Shown here piece by piece: positions 17,528-25,902 of a stretch of 64,000 nt of DNA. The position numbers and the translations under genes are program-made. The DNA lies in the NCBI GenBank assembly GCA_052035645.1, contig JBPOHK010000109.1:1-64000 (forward strand). The letters are read 5' to 3'. Every line of letters begins with the position of its first letter. The stretch's first letter is position 1. The notes beneath the pieces were generated by a model. That model made no database searches. It was not told where the DNA came from and saw only the letters and a program-made list of their open reading frames with translations. Origin of the DNA: RPQJ01 sp052035645 (lineage in GTDB: Bacteria > Pseudomonadota > Gammaproteobacteria > Steroidobacterales > Steroidobacteraceae).

Positions 17528-17579
17528 CTCGCGGCTCGCGCCGAACCCGGTCGGCGATCCTCGGGATTATGCGCCGGCC

Positions 17580-19340
17580 TCACGCGAGCGGCAGCGTGAA
17601 CCAGAAGCGGCTGCCCCGTCCGGGCTCGCTCTCCACGCCGATCTCGCCCGCCATGCCCTCGACGAGGCGGCGGCAGATCGCGAGCCCGAGCCCGGTGCCC
17701 GCGGGCATCCTGCGCTGGGGCGACTCGATGCGCTGGAAACGCTGGAACAGGCGCGCCTGGTCCGCCGGCGCGATGCCGATTCCGGTGTCGATCACCTCGA
17801 TGCGGGCCGTGGCAGCCAGCCGCTGCGCGCGCACCGTGACCGAACCCTGGTCGGTGAACTTGATGGCATTGGCCACGAGGTTGCGCACGACCTGTTCGAG
17901 GCGCCGGCGATCCGCGCGCACGACGAGGTTGTCGTCGCATTCCCCGAGCCGCAGCTCGAGCCCTGCTTCGCCGGCCGCCGGCTGCAGCGCCTCACACTGC
18001 GCCTCGAGCAGAGCACGCAGGGGCACGGGCCGGGTTTCGATCGCCAGGTGTCCTGCCTCGATGCTCGAGATGTCGAGGATCTCCTCGATGATCTCCAGCA
18101 GTTGCCCCCCGCTGTGGCGGATGATGCCGAGGTGGCGGCGGTGCTCAGGCGTCAGGACTGCGTCGGGATCCTCCAGCATCAGCGACGAGAATCCGAGGAT
18201 CGGGTTGAGCGGCGTGCGCAGCTCGTGGCTGACCGTGGCGAGGAAGGCCGACTTGGCGCGGTTGGCGCTCTCGGCCTCGTCGCGGGCGATCACGAGCTCG
18301 CGGGTGCGCTCGCGGACCTGTGCCTCGAGGCGGCGGCTGTGCCGGCCGAGCAGGTACAGCACCGCGAACAGCAGCCCGCTCACCACGCTGCCGCCCACCA
18401 GGATCAGCAGCGGCTGGTCGCTCTCCATCAACGACTCGAAGCGCTCGCTGCTGCGGAAGCGGCCGATCCAGGTGTGTCCGCCGATCGACATCGGCAGGTC
18501 GATCGTGTGGCGCGCAATCCGCTCGCCGTCCTCCGAACGGTACAGCAGCCGCTCCGGGGCGATGGACACGTCGTAGACCTCGACCTCGACGTCCCGCAGC
18601 GGGTCCGCGAGGACCTCGTGCATCAGGTCGCCCGCCCGGAACGGGCTGTACACCCAGCCCAGCAGCGCCTCGCGTCGCCCCGCCACGGTGCCGAGCGCTG
18701 CGCCATTGCGGTAAACCGGCAGGTACATCAGGAACCCGGGTTGCACGTCGACCTCGGTTTCCTGCACCAGGCGCACCCGCCCCGAGAGTGCGGCCTCGCC
18801 CGTGTCCCGGGCGCGCTCCATCGCCTTGCGTCGCACGGATTCGCTCAGCATGTCGTAGCCGAAAGCGCGCAGGTTGCGGCCCGCGAACGGTTCGAGGTAG
18901 ATGATGCTCGTGTACAGCGGGCGCGCGTAGCCCGGCCGGATCGCGTACTGCGGGTAACCCTCTGCCCGGATGGCTGCCTCGTGTTCCGCCCGCTGGGTCG
19001 CAGGCACCACGAACGCGAACCCGGTCCCCAGGATGCCGGGCAGCGACTCGTCGAGGTCGAGGCTCTGCACGTAATCCCGCCATTCGTGCCGGTCGACCCA
19101 GTCGCTGGCCCGGAACAGTCCCTGTGCGCCGCGCAGGACCTGCTGGTAGTCGTTCATCCGGTCGACCAGCGCCGCGCGTTGCTGGTCTGCGCGGTAGACG
19201 AAGCTGCCCTCTGCCCGCTGCTGGAACTCCGCAGTGAACATGCGCCACAGCACCAGGGTGAGGAGCAGGCTCAGGCCGAGGACGACCCAGGCAGTCGCTC
19301 GACGCTCCAGCAGACCGAGATGTCGGCTCGTAGCCGGCAT
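17580..19340 (-). CDS. Membrane histidine kinase with CHASE sensor domain
   Basis: A 586-residue hybrid-free sensor kinase. Two membrane helices (about 16-33 and 310-331) enclose a periplasmic CHASE domain (about 70-290; the GFAFVVP and YTSIIYLEPF motifs are typical). A short coiled coil leads to HisKA with the phosphoacceptor His372 in SHELRTP, then HATPase with NLVANAIKF (N box), DTGIGIA (G1) and GTGLGLA (G2). No receiver or HPt domain is attached and no response regulator gene is adjacent, so this is an orphan kinase. CHASE domains bind small ligands such as cytokinins or peptides in studied cases; the ligand here is unknown. AAGGAA precedes ATG at 19340. Confidence 0.92.
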   Translation of the reverse strand: MPATSRHLGLLERRATAWVVLGLSLLLTLVLWRMFTAEFQQRAEGSFVYRADQQRAALVDRMNDYQQVLRGAQGLFRASDWVDRHEWRDYVQSLDLDESLPGILGTGFAFVVPATQRAEHEAAIRAEGYPQYAIRPGYARPLYTSIIYLEPFAGRNLRAFGYDMLSESVRRKAMERARDTGEAALSGRVRLVQETEVDVQPGFLMYLPVYRNGAALGTVAGRREALLGWVYSPFRAGDLMHEVLADPLRDVEVEVYDVSIAPERLLYRSEDGERIARHTIDLPMSIGGHTWIGRFRSSERFESLMESDQPLLILVGGSVVSGLLFAVLYLLGRHSRRLEAQVRERTRELVIARDEAESANRAKSAFLATVSHELRTPLNPILGFSSLMLEDPDAVLTPEHRRHLGIIRHSGGQLLEIIEEILDISSIEAGHLAIETRPVPLRALLEAQCEALQPAAGEAGLELRLGECDDNLVVRADRRRLEQVVRNLVANAIKFTDQGSVTVRAQRLAATARIEVIDTGIGIAPADQARLFQRFQRIESPQRRMPAGTGLGLAICRRLVEGMAGEIGVESEPGRGSRFWFTLPLA

Positions 19341-19507
19341 GCGGCATTCCTTCTTGCGGCGGAACGTTACGAAACGGGACGGCCAACCCGATTATCCGGC
19401 GGCCGCGCCTGCGGTGCAGGCTCGGTGGATGCCTATGGATCCGTTCCGGAGCGAACCCTGCCACCGCGGCTCACCGGATGAGCCCGGGCGGCGGGTAGCG
19501 TGTCGGT

Positions 19508-19783
19508 ATGATCGACCTCGGCACCGTGGCCGGCCTGCACGCGAGGCGCCACGAACTGCACGCCTACTGCCCGCACTGCGACCGCTGGCACGCCCTGGAC
19601 CTGGGCCGCCTGGTCGATGCCGGCTGGGGGCCGCGACGGCTGCCGCTCGGCGTGCGTTGCCGCGACTGCGGCCGCCCCGGCCGCGTGCAGGTTCGCCCCC
19701 CTTGCCCGCTGCGCTCGCGCGCCGCCGGCTGGGCCAGTTCGGCCTGGCGCCCGGGCCCTGCCGAAGCGGGCGGACTCCGCTAA
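19508..19783 (+). CDS. Small putative zinc-ribbon protein
   Basis: A 91-residue protein of unknown function. Two CxxC knuckles, CPHC near residue 21 and CRDC near residue 51, are spaced as in a zinc ribbon. The N-terminus reads like a soluble domain (LGTVAGLHARRHELHAY), the C-terminus is Arg/Pro/Ala-rich and looks disordered. It lies 12 nt upstream of the enoyl-CoA hydratase gene in the same direction. Coding support comes from the two CxxC pairs and frame-consistent G/C third positions; the ribosome site is weak. No function is proposed. Confidence 0.6.
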   Translation: MIDLGTVAGLHARRHELHAYCPHCDRWHALDLGRLVDAGWGPRRLPLGVRCRDCGRPGRVQVRPPCPLRSRAAGWASSAWRPGPAEAGGLR

Positions 19784-19795
19784 CATCCGGGGCCC

Positions 19796-20584
19796 ATGCC
19801 CCACGTACACTGCACCCTCGACGACGGCATCGCGGTCGTCACGATGGACAGCCCGCCGGCGAACGCCTTTACCGACGAACTCCACGACGAGTTCCTGGCG
19901 GCGCTCGACCGCCTCGCGGGCTGCACCGTGCGGGCTGCGATCGTCACGGGCACCGGCCGCTTCTTCCAGGCCGGCGGCGACATGAACCGCTTCCTGACGC
20001 TGCACACGCTCGCGGACGCGGAGGCCTTCGTCCGCCGGGCCCAGGCGTTCATGGACCGCATCGCCGCCGCGCCGTGGCCGACCATCGCGGCCATCAACGG
20101 CTATGCCCTCGGCGGCGGGCTGGAAATCGCACTCGCCTGCGACCTGCGCGTGGCCGCCACCGATGCCCGCCTGGGGCTGCCCGAGGTCTCGTACGGCATC
20201 CTGGCCGGCGCCGGCGGCACCCAGCGCCTGGCGCGGCTCATCGGCCCGGGGCGGGCGAAATGGCTGATGTACACGGGCCGGCAATTGACGGCCGCGCAGG
20301 CCCTCGAGTGGGGACTCGTGGAGCAGGTCGTCGCACCGGCAGACCTGCTGGAAGAGTGCCGCGCGCTGGCCGGCGAGATCGCCGGCCACTCGCCCACCGC
20401 CGTGCGCCACGTGAAGAAGTGCGTGGACGAAGGCCTGCAACTTCCGCTCGAGGCAGCGCTGGCGCTCGAACGCGACTACTGGGCGCGGCTCATCCCCTGC
20501 GGCGACTACCGCGAGGGTGTGCGGGCGTGGCTCGAGAAGCGCAGGCCGAACTACCCGGACGCGCCGCCGGACGGCCGCCCGTGA
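19796..20584 (+). CDS. Enoyl-CoA hydratase/isomerase family protein
   Basis: A 262-residue crotonase-family protein that hydrates trans-2-enoyl-CoA or isomerises related thioesters. The oxyanion-hole motif is NGYALGGGLEIALACD; both usual acids are present, Glu in GGGLEIA and Glu in LPEVSYGILAGAGGTQRL, which fits a true hydratase. The FFQAGGDM motif is the first CoA-binding loop. It is followed 37 nt later by an acyl-CoA ligase gene, so the pair can activate an acid and process the unsaturated thioester; substrate unknown. Start ATG at 19796 with a weak G-rich ribosome site. Confidence 0.92.
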   Translation: MPHVHCTLDDGIAVVTMDSPPANAFTDELHDEFLAALDRLAGCTVRAAIVTGTGRFFQAGGDMNRFLTLHTLADAEAFVRRAQAFMDRIAAAPWPTIAAINGYALGGGLEIALACDLRVAATDARLGLPEVSYGILAGAGGTQRLARLIGPGRAKWLMYTGRQLTAAQALEWGLVEQVVAPADLLEECRALAGEIAGHSPTAVRHVKKCVDEGLQLPLEAALALERDYWARLIPCGDYREGVRAWLEKRRPNYPDAPPDGRP

Positions 20585-20621
20585 GCCCGCCACGCTGACC
20601 CGCACCCAGGACGCCCTGCGC

Positions 20622-22175
20622 ATGCCCCCCGCCGCCGATCCCGTGCTCACCTCCGTCCCCTGCCGCTACCTGCTCGCGCGACACGCCTTCGAGCGCCCCG
20701 GGCAGACGGCGATCGTCGACGGCGCCAGCGGCGAGACGGTCACCTACCGCGAACTGCGCGAGCGCGTCGCGCGCATCGCGGGCGCCCTCGCCGGCCGCGG
20801 CATCGGCCGAGGCGACCGCGTCGCCTGCCTCGCGCTGAACGGCAAGGCGACCATGGAGCTCTTCCTGGCCCTGACCTGGCTCGGCGCGGTGAGCGTGCCG
20901 CTGAACATCCGGCACAGCGCCGCGGAGCTGGCCTTCATCCTCGAGGACTGCGGCGCAAAGGCGCTGTTCGCCTGCGAGCAGCTGCGGCCGCTGGCGGAGG
21001 CTGCCCTGGCGGAGAACTCGACCGTGTGTCTGCGCATCCTGCAGGGTGCGGCCCGTGACGGCTGGTTCGACTTCGAGGCACTCGCGTCGCCCGCGCAGCC
21101 GCCCATCGAGATGGACGACACGGTCAGCGGCGACTCGCTGTGCATGCTGCTCTACACGAGCGGCACGACCGGCCGGCCCAAGGGCTGCATGATCCCGCAG
21201 CGCACTTGGACGGGTTACGCGGCCCACATGGCGACGTGCTTCCGGATGGGCGAGACCGACGTGTACCTCGCGTTCCTGCCGTTCTTCCACGTCGCGGGCT
21301 TCGGCACGGCCCTCGCACAACTGGTCCTCGGCGGCACGATCGTCACGGCGCCCGTCGCCGATCCGAAGCTCTTCTATCGGCTCATCGCCCGGCACCGCGT
21401 CAGCATCGTGTTCCTGGTGCCCGGCATCTCGGCGGCCTTCGTGAACGACGAGGACGCTGCGACCACCGACCTGGGCTCGCTGCGCGTGTTCATCAGCGGC
21501 GCCGGCGTCGAGAAGCCCGCGCTCGTCGCGGCGGTCGAGAGTCGTCTTGGCGCGCGCTACTTCGGCATCTACGGCCAGACCGAGTCCGGCGGCAAGGTCA
21601 CCTGGGTGGACTCGTCGATGCTGGGCGAAGACCCGACGAGCTACGGCCGGGTCATGCCGTTCTTCGACTACATCGTCGCGGACGAGAACGACCGCGACGT
21701 CGGCCCGGGCGAAGTCGGCGAACTGTGCGTGCGCGGCAGCACCGTCATGCTCGGCTACTGGAACCATCCGCAGGCCACCGCCGAGACGCTGAGGAACGGC
21801 TGGCACCACACCGGCGACCTGTTCCAGCGCCTGCCGGGCGGCCAGCTGAGGATGGTCGACCGCAAGAAATACCTGATCAAGACCGGCGGCGAGAACGTCT
21901 ATCCGCAGGAGGTCGAGCAGGTGCTGCTGCGGCACGAGTCCATCGCGGACGCCGCCGTCCTCGGCGTGCCCGACCCGCACTGGGGCGAGACCGTCACGGC
22001 CTTCGTCGTCACCCGGCCGGGCTGCACGCTCGAGCCGCAGGCCGTCGCCGACTGGGTCGGCGCGCACATCGCGGGCTACAAGAAGCCGCGCCGGGTCCAC
22101 TTCGTCGCGTCGCTGCCGCGCAATGCCTCCGGCAAGGTGCTGAAGGCGGAGCTGCTGGCGCTCGTCGCGACCTGA
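20622..22175 (+). CDS. AMP-forming acyl-CoA synthetase/ligase
   Basis: A 517-residue ANL-superfamily enzyme activating a carboxylic acid through acyl-AMP to the CoA thioester. The P-loop YTSGTTGRPKG, A5 motif GQTES, A7-A8 motifs GWHHTGDLF and VDRKKYLIKTGGENVYPQEVE, and the C-terminal catalytic lysine in NASGKVLK (A10) are all intact. Length fits medium- or long-chain or aryl acid ligases; acid specificity cannot be read. ATG at 20622 is chosen since the longer open frame lacks homology-like sequence. It is the last gene of the run with the zinc-ribbon and hydratase genes; the CocE-family gene beyond is convergent. Confidence 0.92.
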   Translation: MPPAADPVLTSVPCRYLLARHAFERPGQTAIVDGASGETVTYRELRERVARIAGALAGRGIGRGDRVACLALNGKATMELFLALTWLGAVSVPLNIRHSAAELAFILEDCGAKALFACEQLRPLAEAALAENSTVCLRILQGAARDGWFDFEALASPAQPPIEMDDTVSGDSLCMLLYTSGTTGRPKGCMIPQRTWTGYAAHMATCFRMGETDVYLAFLPFFHVAGFGTALAQLVLGGTIVTAPVADPKLFYRLIARHRVSIVFLVPGISAAFVNDEDAATTDLGSLRVFISGAGVEKPALVAAVESRLGARYFGIYGQTESGGKVTWVDSSMLGEDPTSYGRVMPFFDYIVADENDRDVGPGEVGELCVRGSTVMLGYWNHPQATAETLRNGWHHTGDLFQRLPGGQLRMVDRKKYLIKTGGENVYPQEVEQVLLRHESIADAAVLGVPDPHWGETVTAFVVTRPGCTLEPQAVADWVGAHIAGYKKPRRVHFVASLPRNASGKVLKAELLALVAT

Positions 22176-22205
22176 GCGCGGTCCGCCTCGCGGCGACGCG
22201 TCGAC

Positions 22206-24128
22206 TCAGGGCACCACGGGCAGCACGACGGCGCTCGCGGCGTCGCCGCCGAACCCGATGGTCTGGGTGGCCTTGCGGTAATCGCCCGGCTTCGCATACA
22301 TGATGTTGTCGACGTACGTCTGCGGGTTGCGGTCGTAGAGGGGGAACAGCGTCGACTGCACCTGTACCATGATGCGGTGCCCGGGCAGGAACACGTGGTT
22401 CACGTCGGGCAGCGCCCAGCGGTAGCGCTCGATCTTGCCCGGCTTCAGCGGCGCGGGCTCGGCGAAGCTTCGCAGGTAGCGCCCGCGGAAGATCTCGATG
22501 CCGATGGGCAGTTCGTAGCCCGCCATCGACGGTTTCGCGCCCTGCGCGGCCTCCTCCGGCACGTCGTTCGGATAGACGTCGATCAGCTTCACCACCCAGT
22601 CGCTGTCGGTGCCGGAGGTCGCCGCATACAGGTCGACCTGCGGCGCCCCCATGACGTGCACCGCCGACTCGAGCGGCGCACTCGTCCACTCGACGACGTC
22701 CGGGCGCCCCGTCACGAAACGCTGGTCGCGGACCAGCCAGGCCTTCCACTGCATCGGGTCGTTGGAGTCGATCGGGCGCGGCAGGTACGGCACGGGCTTC
22801 GCCGGGTCGCTGACGTACTGCACCGATCCGCGCGCCGTCGGGCGCTCGAACGTCGCCTTGCCGTCCGCCGCGAGGTAGATCGGCTTCGCCACGCCCACCG
22901 GCCACTTCGGCGAGACCTGCCACTCGTCGATGCCGGTCGCATAGGTGAGCACCGGCGGCGTGCGCGGATCGGGCGCACCCTTGAGGTGGTGGTCGAAGAA
23001 CGGCTTCACGTACTTCACGCGCCACTCGCGCGCGGTGTCGCCCTTGAACGTCAGCGGCCCGAGGTCGTAGCCGTAGTGATTCGCGCCCGAGTGCCGCCAA
23101 GGGCCGATGACCAGCGACACGCGGTCGTTGTTCGTGTCCTTGGGCTCGAGCGCGCGGTAGACGGCCGGACCGCCGTAGCTGTCCTCCTGGTCCCACTGGC
23201 CGAGCTCGATCATCGTCGGGACCACGAGGGGCTGGGCCGCGAGCCACTTGTCCACCGCCTGCAGCGACCAGAACGGCGTGTAGGCCGGGTTGTCGAGGAA
23301 CTTGCGCACGCCCGGGAGGTGCTGGATCCCCAGCCGTGCCGCGAAATCCGCGACCGAGCCGGCCTCGAGGTACCTGGTGTAGTCGTCGCCGGCCCCGAGC
23401 GCGAACTCGCCGCCGCCCTCCGCCTTGTTCGTGCCCTGCCCGACCACGAAGTCGAGCGAGCTGACGCGGAACGCCCCGTTGTGGAACCAGTCGTCGCCCA
23501 TCCAGCCGTCGACCATCGGGCTCTCGGCGACCGCGGCCTTGAGCGCGGGGTGCGGGCGGATCGTGGCCATCAGCGTGGTGAAGCCGAGGTACGACGAGCC
23601 GATGACGCCGACCTGGCCGTTCGATTCCGGCACGTTCTTCACCAGCCAGTCGATGGCGTCCCAGGCGTCGGTCGCCTCGTCGATGCCGGTGTCGTTCAGC
23701 GGGCCGGACAGCGGCCGGTTGAGCACCCACTCGCCCTCGGACCGGTGCAGGCCGCGGATGTCCTGGTAGACGCGGATGTAGCCGTCCTCGGCAAACTCCG
23801 CGTCCATCACCTGCAGCACGTCGACGATGCGCTGGCTGTGGACGCGATGGGTCGCTCCGTGCGCGTCGTACGGCGTGCGCGAGAGCAGGATGGGCGCGTT
23901 CGTCGTGCCCTTCTTCATCACGATCACGGTGTAGAGCTTCACGCCGTCGCGCATCGGCACCATCGCCTCGCGGCGCACGAAATCCGCCGACGGCAGCGTC
24001 TGCTCGTACGAGGGGAGCGCATCGGAGGTCATCGGCGTGACGGGCGGCAGGGGCTCGCCGCCCGCGCCCACGGACAGGGCCAGGCTGGTGACGAGGATGG
24101 CTAGCGTGCGGGTGCGGATTGAATTCAT
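22206..24128 (-). CDS. Exported CocE/NonD family hydrolase (alpha-amino acid ester hydrolase/S15-like)
   Basis: A 640-residue serine hydrolase. A signal peptide covers about residues 1-24. The nucleophile lies in GSSYLG (Ser179), the catalytic His in GPWRHSG, and the Asp in GQWDQEDSYG fits the triad acid. The C-terminal third is the jelly-roll domain of the X-Pro dipeptidyl-peptidase C-terminal kind (PQVDLYAATSGTDSDW, VLLPG-like LPGHRIMVQV). The family hydrolyses esters or acyl-amides of amino acids, cocaine-like esters, or beta-lactam precursors; actual substrate unknown. The product is likely periplasmic. It is the last gene before the tRNA-Ser repeat region on the same strand. Confidence 0.88.
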   Translation of the reverse strand: MNSIRTRTLAILVTSLALSVGAGGEPLPPVTPMTSDALPSYEQTLPSADFVRREAMVPMRDGVKLYTVIVMKKGTTNAPILLSRTPYDAHGATHRVHSQRIVDVLQVMDAEFAEDGYIRVYQDIRGLHRSEGEWVLNRPLSGPLNDTGIDEATDAWDAIDWLVKNVPESNGQVGVIGSSYLGFTTLMATIRPHPALKAAVAESPMVDGWMGDDWFHNGAFRVSSLDFVVGQGTNKAEGGGEFALGAGDDYTRYLEAGSVADFAARLGIQHLPGVRKFLDNPAYTPFWSLQAVDKWLAAQPLVVPTMIELGQWDQEDSYGGPAVYRALEPKDTNNDRVSLVIGPWRHSGANHYGYDLGPLTFKGDTAREWRVKYVKPFFDHHLKGAPDPRTPPVLTYATGIDEWQVSPKWPVGVAKPIYLAADGKATFERPTARGSVQYVSDPAKPVPYLPRPIDSNDPMQWKAWLVRDQRFVTGRPDVVEWTSAPLESAVHVMGAPQVDLYAATSGTDSDWVVKLIDVYPNDVPEEAAQGAKPSMAGYELPIGIEIFRGRYLRSFAEPAPLKPGKIERYRWALPDVNHVFLPGHRIMVQVQSTLFPLYDRNPQTYVDNIMYAKPGDYRKATQTIGFGGDAASAVVLPVVP

Positions 24129-24165
24129 GGCGGCGCAGAGTAAGGGGCCGGAGGGCGCGCTTCAA

Positions 24166-24253
24166 CCCGTGGGTTTCTCGTCCCACCCTCGGCCAGAAAC
24201 GAAAACGCCCGCTGTCGCGGGCGTCGTCGTTTCTGGCGGAGAGGGTGGGATTC
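24166..24253 (-). repeat. Direct repeat copy A: tRNA-Ser 3'-end remnant plus terminator
   Basis: 88 bp matching 24355-24442 at 86 positions (mismatches at 24174 and 24188), offset exactly 189 bp. Bases 24234-24253 duplicate the last 20 nt of the tRNA-Ser gene including the encoded CCA; 24196-24233 duplicate its terminator hairpin. This is the downstream, non-functional copy. Confidence 0.9.
24196..24233 (-). terminator. Terminator-like hairpin, downstream copy
   Basis: Exact copy of the hairpin at 24385-24422: stem CGCCCGC/GCGGGCG, loop GACA and TTTT on the minus strand. It gives the serS-tRNA transcript a second stop 189 nt after the first. Confidence 0.65.
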
Positions 24254-24257
24254 ACTC

Positions 24258-24354
24258 GTCGCGCATTGCGCGACTCGCCCCTCCGGGGCGACCTCGCCCG
24301 CCTTCGCGGCGAGGTCGTGCACATCGGCACCGCCGATGTGTCGAACCCACGGGT

Positions 24355-24362
<8 letters not shown>
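24258..24362. other. Array of five short hairpins between the two repeat copies
   Basis: Five perfect inverted repeats follow one another: 24258-24274 (7-bp stem), 24277-24289 (5 bp), 24290-24316 (9 bp), 24321-24339 (8 bp) and 24346-24362 (8 bp). No gene is supported here. On the minus strand this would be transcribed only if the first tRNA terminator is read through. The spacing suggests structured RNA or remnants of palindromic elements. Confidence 0.6.
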
Positions 24363-24512
<150 letters not shown>

Positions 24513-24519
24513 GTCGAAC

Positions 24520-25800
24520 TCAACCGCGGATCAGCTCGGCGCCGCCCATGTACCGGCGCAGCGCCTCGGGCACGACGACGCTGCCGTCGCCCTGCTGGTA
24601 GTTCTCCAGTACCGCGACCAGCGCGCGACCGACCGCGACGCCCGATCCGTTCAGCGTGTGCACGGGCTCGGGCTTGTTCGTCGCCGGGTTGCGCCAGCGC
24701 GCCTGCATGCGCCGCGCCTGGAAACCCTCGCAGTTGCTGCACGAGGAAATCTCGCGGTATTTCTGCTGGCCCGGCAGCCAGACCTCGAGGTCGTAGGTCT
24801 TGGCGCTGCCGAAGCCCACGTCGCCCGCGCACAGCGCCAGCACGCGGTACGGCAGGCCGAGGCCCTGCAGGACCTTCTCGGCGTGCCCGGTGAGTTCCTC
24901 GAGCGCCGCGTACGAGTCCTCCGGCTTCACGATCTGCACCAATTCGACCTTCTCGAACTGGTGCTGGCGGATCATGCCGCGGGTGTCCTTGCCGTACGAG
25001 CCCGCCTCCGAGCGGAAGCACGGCGTGTGCGCCACGAAGCGGCGCGGCAGCGTGTTCGCCTCGAGGATCTGCTCGCGGGCGAGGTTGGTGACCGGCACCT
25101 CCGCGGTCGGGATCAGGAAGAACTCGGACTCGCCGCCCACCACGCGGAACAGGTCCGCCTCGAATTTCGGCAGCTGTCCGGTGCCCACCAGCGACGAGCG
25201 CGCGACCAGGTACGGCGCGTAGATCTCGGTGTAGCCGTGCTCCGAGGTGTGCAGGTCCAGCATGTACTGGATCAGCGCCCGGTGCAGCCGGGCGATGCCG
25301 CCCTTCAGCACGACGAAGCGCGCACCCGAGATCCGGCCGGCGGCCTCGAAATCCATCTGCGCGAGTTGCTCGCCGACGGCGACGTGATCGAGCGGCGTGA
25401 AGTCGAACTGCCGCGGCGTGCCCCAGCGACGCACCTCGAGGTTCGCGCTCTCGTCGCGGCCGTCCGGCACGCTGGCGTGCAGCGTGTTGGGCAGGCCGAG
25501 GCACAGCTCGTCGAACTCCGCCTGCACGGCGACAAGTTCCTTCTCCAGCCCCTCGAGGCGCCGGGCCATGGCTTCGCCCTCCGCGACCAGCGCCGCGATG
25601 TCCTGGCCCTGCGCCTTGGCCTTGCCGACATTCTTGGCATGGGCGTTGCGCGCGGCACGGACCTCGTCGGCCGCGACCTGCGCCGCCTTGCGCCGCTCCT
25701 CGAGCGAGCGGAAGCGCTCGACGTCGAGCACGAAGCCGCGCCGGGCGAGGTTGGCGGCCACCGCGGCGGGATCGGTCCGGAGCAGTCTGGTGTCGAGCAT
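24520..25800 (-). CDS. serS: Seryl-tRNA synthetase
   Basis: Class II synthetase of 426 residues charging tRNA-Ser (and tRNA-Sec where present). The N-terminal 105 residues form the long antiparallel coiled-coil arm that grips the variable arm of tRNA-Ser (Ala/Glu/Lys-rich, FRSLEERRKAAQ to ELVAVQAEFDEL). Motif 2 is FRSEAGSYGKDTRGMIRQHQFEKVE-like around residue 265, motif 3 is LNGSGVAVGRALVAVLEN near the end. Start ATG at 25800. The neighbouring genes rarA, lolA and ftsK are the usual gammaproteobacterial order. The tRNA-Ser(UGA) gene follows after 7 nt, a direct substrate-enzyme dicistron. Confidence 0.97.
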   Translation of the reverse strand: MLDTRLLRTDPAAVAANLARRGFVLDVERFRSLEERRKAAQVAADEVRAARNAHAKNVGKAKAQGQDIAALVAEGEAMARRLEGLEKELVAVQAEFDELCLGLPNTLHASVPDGRDESANLEVRRWGTPRQFDFTPLDHVAVGEQLAQMDFEAAGRISGARFVVLKGGIARLHRALIQYMLDLHTSEHGYTEIYAPYLVARSSLVGTGQLPKFEADLFRVVGGESEFFLIPTAEVPVTNLAREQILEANTLPRRFVAHTPCFRSEAGSYGKDTRGMIRQHQFEKVELVQIVKPEDSYAALEELTGHAEKVLQGLGLPYRVLALCAGDVGFGSAKTYDLEVWLPGQQKYREISSCSNCEGFQARRMQARWRNPATNKPEPVHTLNGSGVAVGRALVAVLENYQQGDGSVVVPEALRRYMGGAELIRG

Positions 25801-25902
25801 GGTCGCGGCGGTCCTTGGGCTGTCGGCAGGGAATCCAGCGCGGAATTGTACGAGAAACGGGCCCGAGGTCGCTCGTGAGGAACCCTCACCCCGGCCGCGC
25901 CG

